64,000 nucleotides of DNA, from NCBI RefSeq assembly GCF_014698505.1, contig NZ_JACJTD010000001.1, positions 310,001-374,000 of the forward strand. Reading direction: 5' to 3'. Shown here piece by piece: positions 30,682-40,323 of the stretch; the stretch's first letter is position 1; each line of letters begins with the position of its first letter. The stretch is from Nostoc foliaceum FACHB-393 (GTDB lineage Bacteria > Cyanobacteriota > Cyanobacteriia > Cyanobacteriales > Nostocaceae). The notes under the pieces are model-generated. The model was not told where the DNA came from. It searched no databases and saw nothing but the letters and a program-made list of their open reading frames with translations. The position numbers and the translations under genes were made by a program.

Positions 30682-31908
30682 ATGAGTCGTGTAATATTTA
30701 TGAACGTTTCCGCTGCCGGGCACGTTATTCCAACCTTTGGATTAGTGACGGAGTTGATGAAGAGAGGTGAAGAGGTAATTTATTACGAGGTTCCCCATTT
30801 TCAACAAGAAATCGAGTCTTTTGGAGCTGCTTTTCGTTGCTATCCTCAACTCAATCCTGAGACAGCGCCACCATCTGAAAATGAAATGTCTCTAGTGCCT
30901 TCTCTAACTTGGTGTACTCGTGAGATGCTACCAGCACTCTTAGAATCAGTGCGTGCAGAAAAGCCAGATTATATTATTCACGACTCTCTCTGTCTCTGGG
31001 GAAGACTAGTGGCACAGTTGCTCAATATTCCTGCCGTTAATTCCATTGCTACAGCCGCTTTTACTCCCGAAAGTTTCTATGAATGTCCTTGGCTGAGGAA
31101 GAAACTACCACGATTGTTAAAAGAGGCGGCTGGTGGGATGAAGCACTATCGTCAACATCAACGTGAGTTACGAGCAACTTATGGTGTACCTCCAATTAAA
31201 TTTGTTGACACTTTTACTAATATTGAACCTCTCAACATTTGTTATTTACCCCTAGAACTCCAACCTTATAGCGATAAATTTGATGAAAGCTTTCATTTTG
31301 TTGGCCCTTGTAATCCCGTGCGGGCAGTAGAATATGATTTCCCAATGAAGAAATTGAATTCATCCAAGCTCATCCTGATTTCATTTGGGAATATTCACGA
31401 CCCAGGTTTGGGATTCTACCATAAATGCATTGAGGCTTTTGCTAACACAGATGCTCAGGTGGTAATGGTGTTGAGTGCAGCTTTGGATGTCACACTTCTA
31501 GGAGATATCCCAGAAAACTTTATCATTCGACCTATGGGAACTGTTCCCCAATTAGAAATATTAGAGCGTGCCAGTCTATTTATTATGCACGGTGCAGGCG
31601 GTGGAACACGGGAAGCTGTCTGGTATTCGGTGCCAATGATTGCAGTACCACAAACTTATGAGCAAGAAATCATTTCCCGCCGCATTCAGGAGCAGGGTGC
31701 AGGAATTATGATGATGTTAGAAGATATAACTTCAGAAGGCTTGCGACAAACGGCGCAGCAAATTTTTGATAATAGCTCCTTCCGAGTAAATAGTGGTCGT
31801 TTGGGTGACGCTTGTCGTGCGGCTGGCGGAGTAAAGCGAGCGGTAGATGAAATTCTGCGATATGTTTGTGAGCAGAAAGATTCACAGACATTAGAATCTA
31901 TATCTTAA
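30682..31908 (+). CDS. GT1/MGT-family glycosyltransferase
   Basis: The 408-residue protein has the two-domain GT-B fold of the macrolide glycosyltransferase group. The N-terminus MSRVIFMNVSAAGHVIPTFG contains the acceptor-side histidine motif (GHVIPT). The C-terminal donor site reads HGAGGGTREAVWYSVPMIAVP, close to the family HxGxGT...G(V/I)P...Q pattern, with a following QTYEQEI. Such enzymes use nucleotide sugars (often UDP-glucose or a deoxysugar) in the cytosol to glycosylate hydroxyls of secondary metabolites. Threonine or fatty-acid hydroxyls of the hassallidin backbone are the natural acceptors. Spacing to the ABC gene suggests one transcript. Sugar identity cannot be read. Confidence 0.87.
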   Translation: MSRVIFMNVSAAGHVIPTFGLVTELMKRGEEVIYYEVPHFQQEIESFGAAFRCYPQLNPETAPPSENEMSLVPSLTWCTREMLPALLESVRAEKPDYIIHDSLCLWGRLVAQLLNIPAVNSIATAAFTPESFYECPWLRKKLPRLLKEAAGGMKHYRQHQRELRATYGVPPIKFVDTFTNIEPLNICYLPLELQPYSDKFDESFHFVGPCNPVRAVEYDFPMKKLNSSKLILISFGNIHDPGLGFYHKCIEAFANTDAQVVMVLSAALDVTLLGDIPENFIIRPMGTVPQLEILERASLFIMHGAGGGTREAVWYSVPMIAVPQTYEQEIISRRIQEQGAGIMMMLEDITSEGLRQTAQQIFDNSSFRVNSGRLGDACRAAGGVKRAVDEILRYVCEQKDSQTLESIS

Positions 31909-31994
31909 TTGCTGCTGCTGCTAGGGAAGTTGGAAAAAGTTTGTAAATAGAGTGATACTAATTCTCCATGAAGATGCACGTAAGTTTTATTAAA

Positions 31995-32033
31995 CGAACC
32001 GCAAAGGGCGCAAAATACGCAAAGTAAGAGAGA
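31995..32033. repeat. Short cyanobacterial intergenic repeat
   Basis: The gap between the convergent GT1 and GT32 genes carries GAACCGCAAAGGGCGCAAA followed by ATACGCAAAGTAAGAGAG. I recall this ACCGC-AAAG-GCGC-AAAG phrase as a short element scattered in Nostocales genomes. Nothing else recognisable lies in the 255-bp gap. Confidence 0.4.
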
Positions 32034-32163
32034 TATTAAGTAATTATTCAGTGCAAGTTTAAAGAGAATTGGTATTACATAATAAGCACTGTTTTGAATT
32101 GTTTAATTGTATTTGCCTCTTTTTGAAGTAAGCTTATTTTATAAACAAGCCCAGGCAAAAAAT

Positions 32164-32901
32164 TTAGACAGTACTTTTGAGGAAAGAGCGAAAGAACCAG
32201 TATGGTTCTAAAAGCATACCGAATAAAACTCTGGTTATCTGGTGTTTTGCAGGCAACCAAGAAGTAGTCATGTGGTGTATGGTATAAGTCTCTGAGCTAG
32301 GCTGGCTCTTGAAGATTTTGCCGTTAAGTTCCATTGGAGCACCTGGTTCAAAAATATATCCTGGACATATACGAACTGTGGGACTTTCATGGAATTTACT
32401 TGCTACTACGGAATCATTTAACATGATAGGCCCGGTGCTGTAGCCTACATAATAGGGCATGGTATATTGGGCTGAATTATCTTTGCGTTTTTGTAATTCC
32501 TCGAAGACTTTTAGCCAGAGAGGATGTCCTGGAACACTGCCCATAATGGCATTACTAAAGCAAACTAATTTTGAAAGCACAAGCTCAAAATCTGCTAATA
32601 AATCATCAAGTGGTTTGAGGCATTCAATATCCATATCAATATAGAAACCTCCATAATGATGAAGGATAAAATAGCGTATGGCATCAAAACGTTGAATTTT
32701 ATGGGGATAAGCATCAAATATTGGCAGAAACCAGGGATAATTATCTGCCATAAATTTCTTTGCTCTGGCTTCATCCCAAAATTGGTGTTCCCATTCTGGG
32801 TGATGCTGCAAAACTGTTTGATGATAACGACGATATTTTTCTGGTATGGCTGCTTCTCCCAGAAAAAAAATCTGATGGATTATTTTGGGAATTTTAGTCA
32901 T
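32164..32901 (-). CDS. GT32-family glycosyltransferase (DXD motif)
   Basis: The 245-residue protein opens with IPKIIHQIFFLG, the hallmark of GT32/Och1- and TcdA-like sugar transferases. A conserved ...RFDAIRYFILHHYGGFYIDMDIEC block (from about residue 69) holds the metal-binding DXD (IDMDI) and the aspartate of RxDxxRYxxLxxxGGxYxD. There is no signal peptide, and it is soluble and cytosolic. It is on the minus strand, tail to tail with the GT1 gene and separated from mbtH by a repeat-filled gap, so it likely has its own promoter. It probably adds one of the sugars (for example a hexose or N-acetylhexosamine) of the glycolipopeptide. Confidence 0.85.
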   Translation of the reverse strand: MTKIPKIIHQIFFLGEAAIPEKYRRYHQTVLQHHPEWEHQFWDEARAKKFMADNYPWFLPIFDAYPHKIQRFDAIRYFILHHYGGFYIDMDIECLKPLDDLLADFELVLSKLVCFSNAIMGSVPGHPLWLKVFEELQKRKDNSAQYTMPYYVGYSTGPIMLNDSVVASKFHESPTVRICPGYIFEPGAPMELNGKIFKSQPSSETYTIHHMTTSWLPAKHQITRVLFGMLLEPYWFFRSFLKSTV

Positions 32902-32969
32902 TGAGCAATTGGGTGTGGTTTTGATTCTTCGCAGTCTCTAGTACTTTGTCAAGCTAGTTTTGAGGGTTT

Positions 32970-33018
32970 GTAGTAAGGACTTTAGTGCTTAGAAAATAAG
33001 GACTAAAGTCCTTACTAC
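32970..33018. repeat. Perfect 17-bp inverted repeat
   Basis: GTAGTAAGGACTTTAGT (32970-32986) is exactly complementary to ACTAAAGTCCTTACTAC (33002-33018) across a 15-nt loop. It lies directly upstream of the GT32 gene, inside a repeat-rich gap. I recall this GTAGTAAGGACT palindrome as a frequent cyanobacterial interspersed element. A regulatory role is possible but unsupported. Confidence 0.8.
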
Positions 33019-33041
33019 GAACTTCTAGTCCTCAATCTCTA

Positions 33042-33196
33042 AGAGGATGTTTGAAAAGTCGTGATTGATGTATTAAATATTTTTTACCCCTTCCTAACCC
33101 TCCCCTTATAAAGGGGAGGGGACTGGATTTTCTGGTTTCCCTCCTTTACAAGGGGGGATTAAGGGGGGTGATTAAAATCATAGTCAAACATCCTCT
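33042..33196. mobile_element. MITE-like element 1 with terminal inverted repeats
   Basis: This noncoding segment starts with AGAGGATGTTTGAAAAGT (33042-33059) and ends with TCAAACATCCTCT (33184-33196), whose complement matches the start. Inside are C-rich and G-rich runs (CCCTCCCC, GGGGAGGGG) that can pair. It has no open frame, so any movement would need a transposase supplied elsewhere. It directly abuts a second element with the same ends. Confidence 0.7.
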
Positions 33197-33200
33197 AAAA

Positions 33201-33530
33201 GGATGTTTGAAAAGTATTATTGCTCACATCAAAATATTAAAAACCTAGCCCCCTTTTTCTATAAGAGAAGGCAGGGTGGTTTCATACAACCAGAGAAAAA
33301 CTAAAACTGGGTTTCAAAGCCTCTCTCCGTTTCGGGGAGAGGTTTGGAGAGGGGTAAAAAGCCATGCTACAAAACAAGAAATCAAGGCTTATGTATTTTT
33401 CTTTTTTCGTATGAAACCACCCTGCTTTTTCTATAAGAGAAGGGGGGTTTCAAAGTCTCTCGACCTTTCGGAGAGAGGAATGGAAGCGGGGTTTTTATTA
33501 GTATACTTTTCGAATTTTCAAACATCCTCT
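33201..33530. mobile_element. MITE-like element 2 with nested inverted repeat
   Basis: The start GGATGTTTGAAAAGT (33201-33215) matches the complement of the end TTTTCAAACATCC (33515-33527). Inside, GCAGGGTGGTTTCATAC (33271-33287) is exactly complementary to GTATGAAACCACCCTGC (33409-33425). A further CTCTC...GAGAG-type hairpin lies between. The open frame across it is a chance run through repeats and I do not call it a gene. The element ends 11 bp from the mbtH stop codon. Confidence 0.7.
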
Positions 33531-33540
33531 AACTTAAGTT

Positions 33541-33774
33541 TTACAATTCAGGATGAGCAGATGCTTCTTGCATCGCCTGACGCAAACTTAAAGGACGCAT
33601 ATCTGTCCATACTTCTTCGATATAGGCTAAACATTCAGTTTTAGAGCCTTCTTTGCCTACAGATTTCCATCCTAATGGCAGTTCCTGTTTCCATTTCGGC
33701 CAAATTGAATATTGTTCTTCATGATTGACTACTACAAGATAAATAGTTTCGTCGTTGTGTTCGTTGTTACTCAT
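33541..33774 (-). CDS. MbtH-family NRPS chaperone
   Basis: The 77-residue protein has the complete MbtH signature: [18 protein letters not shown], and a C-terminal [18 protein letters not shown], with the three conserved tryptophans. MbtH proteins bind the N-terminal subdomain of adenylation domains and are needed for the solubility or activity of many NRPSs. The gene follows the loading NRPS by 36 bp on the same strand and is surely cotranscribed with it. It probably serves several of the A domains here, since no second mbtH is seen. The last part of the gene borders a MITE-like element. Confidence 0.96.
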   Translation of the reverse strand: MSNNEHNDETIYLVVVNHEEQYSIWPKWKQELPLGWKSVGKEGSKTECLAYIEEVWTDMRPLSLRQAMQEASAHPEL

Positions 33775-33810
33775 GGTTTTTTAGGCTCCTTTGTTTTGGT
33801 GATTGGTCTA

Positions 33811-36800
33811 TTACCCATTACCTTTAACTAATATGCCGTCATCGCTTAAGTTTACAGAACGGCGTTGGCGCGAGGCTTTGGGAATATCGGTGGTTGTTTG
33901 CACAGATGGAGAAGTTGCTAGTAAAAGAGCGATCGCTTCTGGGGTACGATGGGTGAATAATTGAGTTAAGGGAAACTCGGTTTGATAGGTTTGGCGCAAA
34001 CAGATGGCTAATTGGGTAACTAGCAGGGAATCTCCGCCAATTTCAAAGAAATCATCGGTAATTCCTACCTGTTCTATTTGCAATAAACTAGCTATCAGGG
34101 AACAGATAGTTGCTTCTTGCTCATTTCTAGGTGAAATGTAAGGTTTACTTGTCCAACTCCAATCGGGTGCGGGTAAAGCTTTGTAGTCGACTTTGCCGTT
34201 AACTGTTAAGGGAATGGCTTCTAGTGGCACAAAGACCCCTGGAATCATATAGTCTGGTAATTTGCTCTTTAAAAACTCTGGTAAGACGGTTTTCAGGTCT
34301 GAATCGGTATTAGAGATAAAGTAAGCAATTAGCCGATTATCTCCATTTGCAGCTTTCCCTACGGTGACTAAGGCTTCTTTTACTTGGGGGTGAGTGCTGA
34401 CGACAGCAGTAATTTCACCTAGTTCAATACGAAAACCGCGTATTTTCACTTGCTGGTCGGCGCGCCCGAGATATTCTAGTTCGCCATTCGGTAGACGACG
34501 CGCTAAATCTCCACTGCGATATAGACGACTACCAGGAGTTTTGGCGTAGGGGTCGGGAATAAATCTCTCTGCACTCAAACGAGGCTGATGCAGATAACCC
34601 CGCGTCACTCCCGCACCGCCAATGTAGATTTCCCCAGGAACTCCTATCGGCATTGGTTCCAGATTCTCATCTAAGATATAGAGATTTAAATCGGGAATCG
34701 GTTGACCAATAACGCTACCTCGATTGGCGTTTACATCTGCTTGGGTAATCGGTCTATAGGTGACGTGAACGGTGGTTTCAGTAATACCATACATATTAAT
34801 TAATCTTGGTTCTTCGTCGCCATATAACTCAAACCACAGTTGTAGGATTGGTAGTTCTAAGGCTTCTCCCCCGAAAATCACGTAACGCAAAGGTAGCTTT
34901 TGTGTCTCTGATGTGGCTACTTGGATTAATTGCTTGAAGGCTGATGGAGTTTGATTTAATACCGTAACTTTGTGGTTTTGGAGCAGTTGGAAAAAGTCCT
35001 TTGGCGAGCGACTTGTCCAATAGGGGACTACGACTACTTGACCGCCATATAGCAAGGCTCCCCACATTTCCCAAACGGAGAAGTCGAAGGCGTAGGAGTG
35101 AAACAACGTCCAAACATCTGCGCTGTTAAATTCAAACCAGGATTGAGTGGCTTTGAGCAAGCGAATAACGTTGGCATGAGTGACAATACAGCCTTTCGGT
35201 TTGCCTGTGGAACCACTTGTATAAATTATATAGGCTGGATGCTCTGGTAATATCTGGACTGCTAAGGACTCATGGCTTTGATTTTCTAGTTGGGTGGCTA
35301 TCTCTTCGAGAATGATAATTTCGGTATCACCTGCGGGAATTTTAGGAACGACTGAACGCTGGGTGATGAGTAGAGAAACGCCACTATCTTGTAAGAGAAA
35401 TTCTATGCGATCGTTTGGATGACTAGTATCAATCGGAACATAAGCGCCACCCGCTTTGAGGATTGCTAGGATGGCTATTACTAAATGTTCAGAACGTTCT
35501 AAACAAAGTCCTACAAGGGTTTCTGTCCTAACACCTCTGCTTTTTAAGTAATGTGCAAGGCGATTGGAACGAGTATCTAATTCCGCAAAACTGAGAGTAG
35601 TTTCTTGGAAACAGAGGGCGGTTTTGTCTGCATATTCGGAAACCGCTTGAGCAAAGGCAAAAACTAGGGTTTGGTCAGATAGATAATTGGCTGAGTCGAG
35701 ATTGGAAGCTTGCAGTAAGCTTTGGCGTTCTTCAGAAGAGAGGAGCGATCGCTTGTGGTATGGTGTTTGTGGTTGAGTGGCGAGTTCAGTCAGGGCAGTT
35801 TGATAATACTTGCTATATTGCTCAATTTGTGCGTTGCCAAACTGCTGCACGTCATAGATTAAATTTAATTGCAGGGCTGCACTTCCTGGAACCAGACAAA
35901 ACTCTACTAGAAAGGGAAAATCTGTCTCTTCAAAAATATCAACGTTTTTAACTTCAACTTGGGGTAGATTTAGCAGCCCTTCATATACGTGAAAATGGAC
36001 GTAGTTAAATCCCACTTCAAATAAAGGACGCTGATCAATCAGGCGTTGCATCTCAGCTAATGGGAAATTCCGATAAGGGAGAATGTCCCGTTCAGCCCGG
36101 AAAACGGCTTGGATTAACTCTAACCAACTACCGGATGTCAATTTCATCCTCAACGGTACTGTATTGACGAACAAACCTAACAGATTTTGACTGTCGAGGG
36201 TTTCGGGTCGTCCATTGATGACATTACCAGTCACGACTTCATTTTGTCCAGTTAAAAAGGAGAGAACGCGCAGATGCACGGCTAAAAGCGCTGTTTTCAG
36301 AGGAACTCCGGCATTTTTGGCAACTTTGCGGAGGCTATTAGCTAACTGCTCGTCAATGGTGACTGATAAGCGTTTTAGTTGGCGTTTTAGACACATTGAA
36401 TGCTCTACATTCAGACGCGGGAGGGTGCTAACTTCCAAGTTGCTGAGATGTTTTTGCCAAAATTCTTGCAGTTGCTTGTCAGCGATCGCTTGTTGTTCTT
36501 GAGCGATAAAATCTCTGTAAGCAATCTCTGGAACTGTCAACGCTGGAACGTTTGCGGTTTCTAAATACTGAACATAACGTTGTAACAATTGCGTGAGCAA
36601 TGTTGCGACACTCCAACCATCCAGAATGACGTGATGAAAACTGAAACTGAAGCTGAGTTGTTCATCTGAGAGTCGGTGAATCTGGAAGCGGAATAAGGGA
36701 GGTTTCGCAATATCAAAGGAGCAGGTTTTTTCAGATTCAATCCATTTGGCGACTTGCTGAGGTGCATTCGCTCCCAAATTACGCAAATCGACAACCGTTA

Positions 36801-39800
36801 AAGGTAATTCAACTTGAGCGTGAACAATTTGAATCGGCGTGCTGTATCCTGTCCAATGGAAAGAAGTCCGCAATACTGGATGCGCGCGACAAAGATCAGC
36901 GATCGCATTTTTCCAAGCCGCTTCTGAATAGGTGAGGCATAAATCAAAGGTGAAAATTTGGTGGAAAATTGCCGAGTCAGGATGCATCTCACTGTGATAG
37001 AGCATTCCTCCCTGTAAACTAGACAGGGGATAAGCATCTTCGACATCTTTTGGTAAGCGCTGGCGATCGCTTTCAGACAAAAGGTCAATCTCGATAGTTT
37101 TACTTAGCTTAGTTGTAGTTAATACTGATTTTCTTACAGCCAACTGACGCACAGTTGCAAATTCATAAAGTTCTCTAGCGGAAATTGCAAAACCTGCTTT
37201 TTTAGCTTTAGCGATAACTTGCAAAGCCAGAATCGAATCTCCGCCAATTTCAAAGAAATTATCGTCAATCCCAACTTTTTCCAGACCGAGAACTGCGGCT
37301 ACAATTGCACAGAAGCTTTCTTCATCAGCATTGCGGGGAGCTACATAATCTTCTTCTACCCTTAAAAGGTTCCAATCGGTCGCAGGTAATGCTTGGGTAT
37401 CAATTTTACCATTAACAGTCAAAGGGAAGGCTTCTAAACTCACATAAGCTGCTGGTACCATATACTCAGGCAGCTTGGTTTTGAGATACTGACGCAGTTC
37501 ATTAATATTAGGATGGGATTCTCCTGGAACAAAATAAGCAACCAGCCTATTTTCTTCTTCCCATTCATCAGTCACAATCAAAGCTTCACGAACTTGAAAA
37601 TGGGATGTTAACGCTGTTTGGATTTCTCCCAACTCAATCCGAAAACCGCGAATTTTGACTTGTCTATCTATCCTTCCCAAATATTCTAAATCTCCGTTAG
37701 GCAATCTCCGCGCTAAATCGCCACTGCGGTAAATTCGTCCTTCTGCAAAAGGATTCGGTAAAAACCGTTCTGCTGTCAGTGCGGGACGATTTAAATAACC
37801 GCCAGTCACCCCTGCACCGGCTACATAAATTTCTCCTGGTAATCCATCAGCAACGGGTTCTAGTTTTTCATCGAGCAGGTATATCTGCAAGTCGGGAATC
37901 TCTGTACCGATTACACTAGCACGGTTTTTGGTAAGATCGGACTGGGAAATGGGGCGATAGGTAACGTGAACGGTGGTTTCTGTAATCCCGTACATATTAA
38001 TTAAACGCGGGTTTTTATCCCCGTACCGTTCTAGCCAGGGACGCAGACTTGGCAAATCCAAAGCTTCACCGCCAAAGATAACATAGCGCAACGCCAGTTT
38101 TCCCACACTGGCTTCGTCGGCGCGAATCAGTTGGTTGAAGGCGGAAGGAGTTTGATTGAGGACAGTTACCCGTTCTGTGGTGAGAAATTCGCGGAATGAT
38201 TCCGGTGATCTACTTAACCAGAACGGAACAATAATTACTTTACCACCGTAGAGCAAAGCTCCCCACAATTCCCAAACGGAAAAATCAAAGGCGAAGGAGT
38301 GAAACAGCGTCCAAATATCTTGTTCGTTAAAACCAAACCAAGCTTCTGTGGAACGCATTAGCCGGATGGCGTTAGCATGGGTTACAATGCAACCTTTGGG
38401 TGTGCCAGTGGAACCACTAGTGTAAATGATATAAGCTGGAAATTGTGGTTGTAAGTAAATTGGTGGTAATGTATCTGGTTGATTGCTAAGTTCCTTTTCT
38501 ATTGATTTGAGAGTGAATGCTACTACTTCTTTGTCAGTCAATTCTGATAAAACTGAGTCTTCAGAAATGAGTGCCAAAATCCCGCTATCTTGCAGAATTA
38601 ATTGCAGACGTGCAGAGGGAGAATTAGGATCGAGGGGAACATAGGCTGCACCAGCTTTCAGGATTCCTAATATGGCAATAATGACGTTTTCTGAACGTTC
38701 TAAACATAATCCTACTCGTGTTCCTGGCTGCACTCCTTGGCTTTGCAAATAATGAGCGAGGCGATTTGCCTTTGCATTAAGTTCGGCGTAGGTAAGGGTG
38801 ATTTTGTTAAATTTAACTGCGATATTTTCAGAATACTTGTTGGCGGTGCTATCAAAAGCAGAAACGAGTGTTTCTGTGGTTAACGCGAAACCTAACCCCC
38901 TAACCCCCTTCCCTACAAGGGAAGGGGGAAAAGTCAAAGCCTCTCCCCTACTAGGGGAGAGGTTTGGAGAGAGGTTTTCCAAATCCTCTGAAACGCTTAC
39001 TTCCGGTAATCCAATAGACAGGCTAGAAATGGTTTGTTCTAAATTTTCTGTGACTTCCTCAAACAGATTTTGGAAGTTTGTAACTATCTGTTCTACTGTC
39101 TCAGAATCTAAATAGGAAAGATTGTAATCAAAATCAATTTTGATGTCACTATCTTCCTCATATTCTCGCACATAGATAATTAGTGGAATTTTTTGCTGAT
39201 GGCTGTAGAGAGGAACACAACTTGTTTGACTATCAGCAAAACATTCGTTGTAATCGTGCCTTTCGTAGGAAAGATAAACTTCAAATAAATGGTCTTTACT
39301 GCTTGGTTGTAAGCCAGAAATTCGCTTTAATTCTCCTAACGGAAAACGTTGATGGCGATAGTCTTGCCGCAATAGAGAGCGGATTTGATCTAGAAGTTCA
39401 TGGACTGTTTTATTGCCATTGATTTCCACCCGGAATGGAATGGTGCTAACAAATAAGCCAATGGCATCTTTAAAACTTTTTTTATTGCGATTTAAAAGAG
39501 ATAAACCAACAACTAAATCACTTTTGGTATAGCGTTTAGCTAAATAAATTGTAACTAAACTCAAAATCAGATGAAAGACATTTGATTGAATATTTTGGCA
39601 AAGAGTGTTAACCCGGTTATACTGCTCACGATAAATATAAATAGATTGACGGTTTCCCATCAATCTTTGGGGTTTAATTTGAGGAAAAATCTTAGGTGAA
39701 ACCTGCTTTAAGCGCTGTTGCCAATATTCGCGATCGCGCTGAAAATTCTTTGATTCTAAATACTCTGATTCTTCCTGAAGATATTCAATTAAAGACCAAT

Positions 39801-40323
39801 CTCTTTCTATTTGATTATCCGTACCTTGATTAATAATTTGATTGTAAGTTTTTATTACTTCCCTAAAGAAAATAGAGGTTCCCCAGCCATCAGTGATAAC
39901 ATGATGATATTTAGCAAAAATAATATGTTTTTGGCTGTTAATCCGAATTAGTTCAAAAGCCACTAGTGGGGAATTTTCACCAAAGCTAAAAGGCGTGGTA
40001 AATTGCCTATTTATATACTCTTTGGCATCTTTTTCACTCTTTTCATGACTTGAAAAATCAACTAAAGTAACCTTTGCATCTTGGTGCGGTGCAATTGTCT
40101 GCAAAGGCTTACCTTCAGATTCATAAATTCGTGTTCGCAAACCTGGATGACAGCGAATTACTTTGTTAATGGCATAATTGAAAACTTCAATATCGAAAGC
40201 ACCCTGAACCGTGACAACTGCACCGATATTCAGATGGGAACCTTCCGACCACATCATTTGGTCGATATAAATTTCTCTTTGATTGATTGATAATGAAAAT
40301 ATTTTATTCACGGTGTCTGTCAT
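33811..40323 (-). CDS. NRPS loading and module 2 (acyl-Thr-Thr predicted)
   Basis: The 2170-residue synthetase has a good ribosome site (AAGGA) before its ATG. Domains: an N-terminal condensation domain directly at residue 1 (HHVITDG at 140-146), A1 (about 495-1000), PCP (IGGDS near 1027), C (HHVILDG near 1230), A2 (1550-2060), PCP (IGGDS near 2098), then a short tail with no E or TE. Both A domains read DFWNIGMVHK, the Thr code. Because it starts with a C domain and matches no upstream partner, I take it as the starter protein, joining a fatty acyl group to Thr1. The second C domain (YPLSSLQGGMLYHSE region) resembles the one after the Thr/Dhb module at 12500. The linker before A1 (about 446-481) contains residues encoded by a palindromic repeat. 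No acyl-AMP ligase or free ACP is present in the window. Confidence 0.95.
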   Translation of the reverse strand: MTDTVNKIFSLSINQREIYIDQMMWSEGSHLNIGAVVTVQGAFDIEVFNYAINKVIRCHPGLRTRIYESEGKPLQTIAPHQDAKVTLVDFSSHEKSEKDAKEYINRQFTTPFSFGENSPLVAFELIRINSQKHIIFAKYHHVITDGWGTSIFFREVIKTYNQIINQGTDNQIERDWSLIEYLQEESEYLESKNFQRDREYWQQRLKQVSPKIFPQIKPQRLMGNRQSIYIYREQYNRVNTLCQNIQSNVFHLILSLVTIYLAKRYTKSDLVVGLSLLNRNKKSFKDAIGLFVSTIPFRVEINGNKTVHELLDQIRSLLRQDYRHQRFPLGELKRISGLQPSSKDHLFEVYLSYERHDYNECFADSQTSCVPLYSHQQKIPLIIYVREYEEDSDIKIDFDYNLSYLDSETVEQIVTNFQNLFEEVTENLEQTISSLSIGLPEVSVSEDLENLSPNLSPSRGEALTFPPSLVGKGVRGLGFALTTETLVSAFDSTANKYSENIAVKFNKITLTYAELNAKANRLAHYLQSQGVQPGTRVGLCLERSENVIIAILGILKAGAAYVPLDPNSPSARLQLILQDSGILALISEDSVLSELTDKEVVAFTLKSIEKELSNQPDTLPPIYLQPQFPAYIIYTSGSTGTPKGCIVTHANAIRLMRSTEAWFGFNEQDIWTLFHSFAFDFSVWELWGALLYGGKVIIVPFWLSRSPESFREFLTTERVTVLNQTPSAFNQLIRADEASVGKLALRYVIFGGEALDLPSLRPWLERYGDKNPRLINMYGITETTVHVTYRPISQSDLTKNRASVIGTEIPDLQIYLLDEKLEPVADGLPGEIYVAGAGVTGGYLNRPALTAERFLPNPFAEGRIYRSGDLARRLPNGDLEYLGRIDRQVKIRGFRIELGEIQTALTSHFQVREALIVTDEWEEENRLVAYFVPGESHPNINELRQYLKTKLPEYMVPAAYVSLEAFPLTVNGKIDTQALPATDWNLLRVEEDYVAPRNADEESFCAIVAAVLGLEKVGIDDNFFEIGGDSILALQVIAKAKKAGFAISARELYEFATVRQLAVRKSVLTTTKLSKTIEIDLLSESDRQRLPKDVEDAYPLSSLQGGMLYHSEMHPDSAIFHQIFTFDLCLTYSEAAWKNAIADLCRAHPVLRTSFHWTGYSTPIQIVHAQVELPLTVVDLRNLGANAPQQVAKWIESEKTCSFDIAKPPLFRFQIHRLSDEQLSFSFSFHHVILDGWSVATLLTQLLQRYVQYLETANVPALTVPEIAYRDFIAQEQQAIADKQLQEFWQKHLSNLEVSTLPRLNVEHSMCLKRQLKRLSVTIDEQLANSLRKVAKNAGVPLKTALLAVHLRVLSFLTGQNEVVTGNVINGRPETLDSQNLLGLFVNTVPLRMKLTSGSWLELIQAVFRAERDILPYRNFPLAEMQRLIDQRPLFEVGFNYVHFHVYEGLLNLPQVEVKNVDIFEETDFPFLVEFCLVPGSAALQLNLIYDVQQFGNAQIEQYSKYYQTALTELATQPQTPYHKRSLLSSEERQSLLQASNLDSANYLSDQTLVFAFAQAVSEYADKTALCFQETTLSFAELDTRSNRLAHYLKSRGVRTETLVGLCLERSEHLVIAILAILKAGGAYVPIDTSHPNDRIEFLLQDSGVSLLITQRSVVPKIPAGDTEIIILEEIATQLENQSHESLAVQILPEHPAYIIYTSGSTGKPKGCIVTHANVIRLLKATQSWFEFNSADVWTLFHSYAFDFSVWEMWGALLYGGQVVVVPYWTSRSPKDFFQLLQNHKVTVLNQTPSAFKQLIQVATSETQKLPLRYVIFGGEALELPILQLWFELYGDEEPRLINMYGITETTVHVTYRPITQADVNANRGSVIGQPIPDLNLYILDENLEPMPIGVPGEIYIGGAGVTRGYLHQPRLSAERFIPDPYAKTPGSRLYRSGDLARRLPNGELEYLGRADQQVKIRGFRIELGEITAVVSTHPQVKEALVTVGKAANGDNRLIAYFISNTDSDLKTVLPEFLKSKLPDYMIPGVFVPLEAIPLTVNGKVDYKALPAPDWSWTSKPYISPRNEQEATICSLIASLLQIEQVGITDDFFEIGGDSLLVTQLAICLRQTYQTEFPLTQLFTHRTPEAIALLLATSPSVQTTTDIPKASRQRRSVNLSDDGILVKGNG
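38881..38981 (-). repeat. Palindromic repeat inserted in frame in an NRPS linker
   Basis: The element has two strong hairpins: CCCCCTTCCC (38904-38913) with GGGAAGGGGG (38919-38928), and TCTCCCCTA (38942-38950) with TAGGGGAGA (38952-38960). Both ends match the 11869-11960 copy on the plus strand, so it lies in the opposite orientation relative to its host gene. It encodes a stretch including PPSLVGKGVRGLGF between the C and A domains, where a linker is expected to tolerate extra residues. Confidence 0.8.

Noticed and set aside
32970-33530. CRISPR array
   Set aside because: The repeats are inverted and of differing lengths, without regular direct repeats or spacers, and no cas genes are nearby.
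33276-33644. Possible 122-residue plus-strand gene
   Set aside because: It runs through MITE-like repeats and into the antisense of mbtH, and its product resembles translated repeat sequence only.
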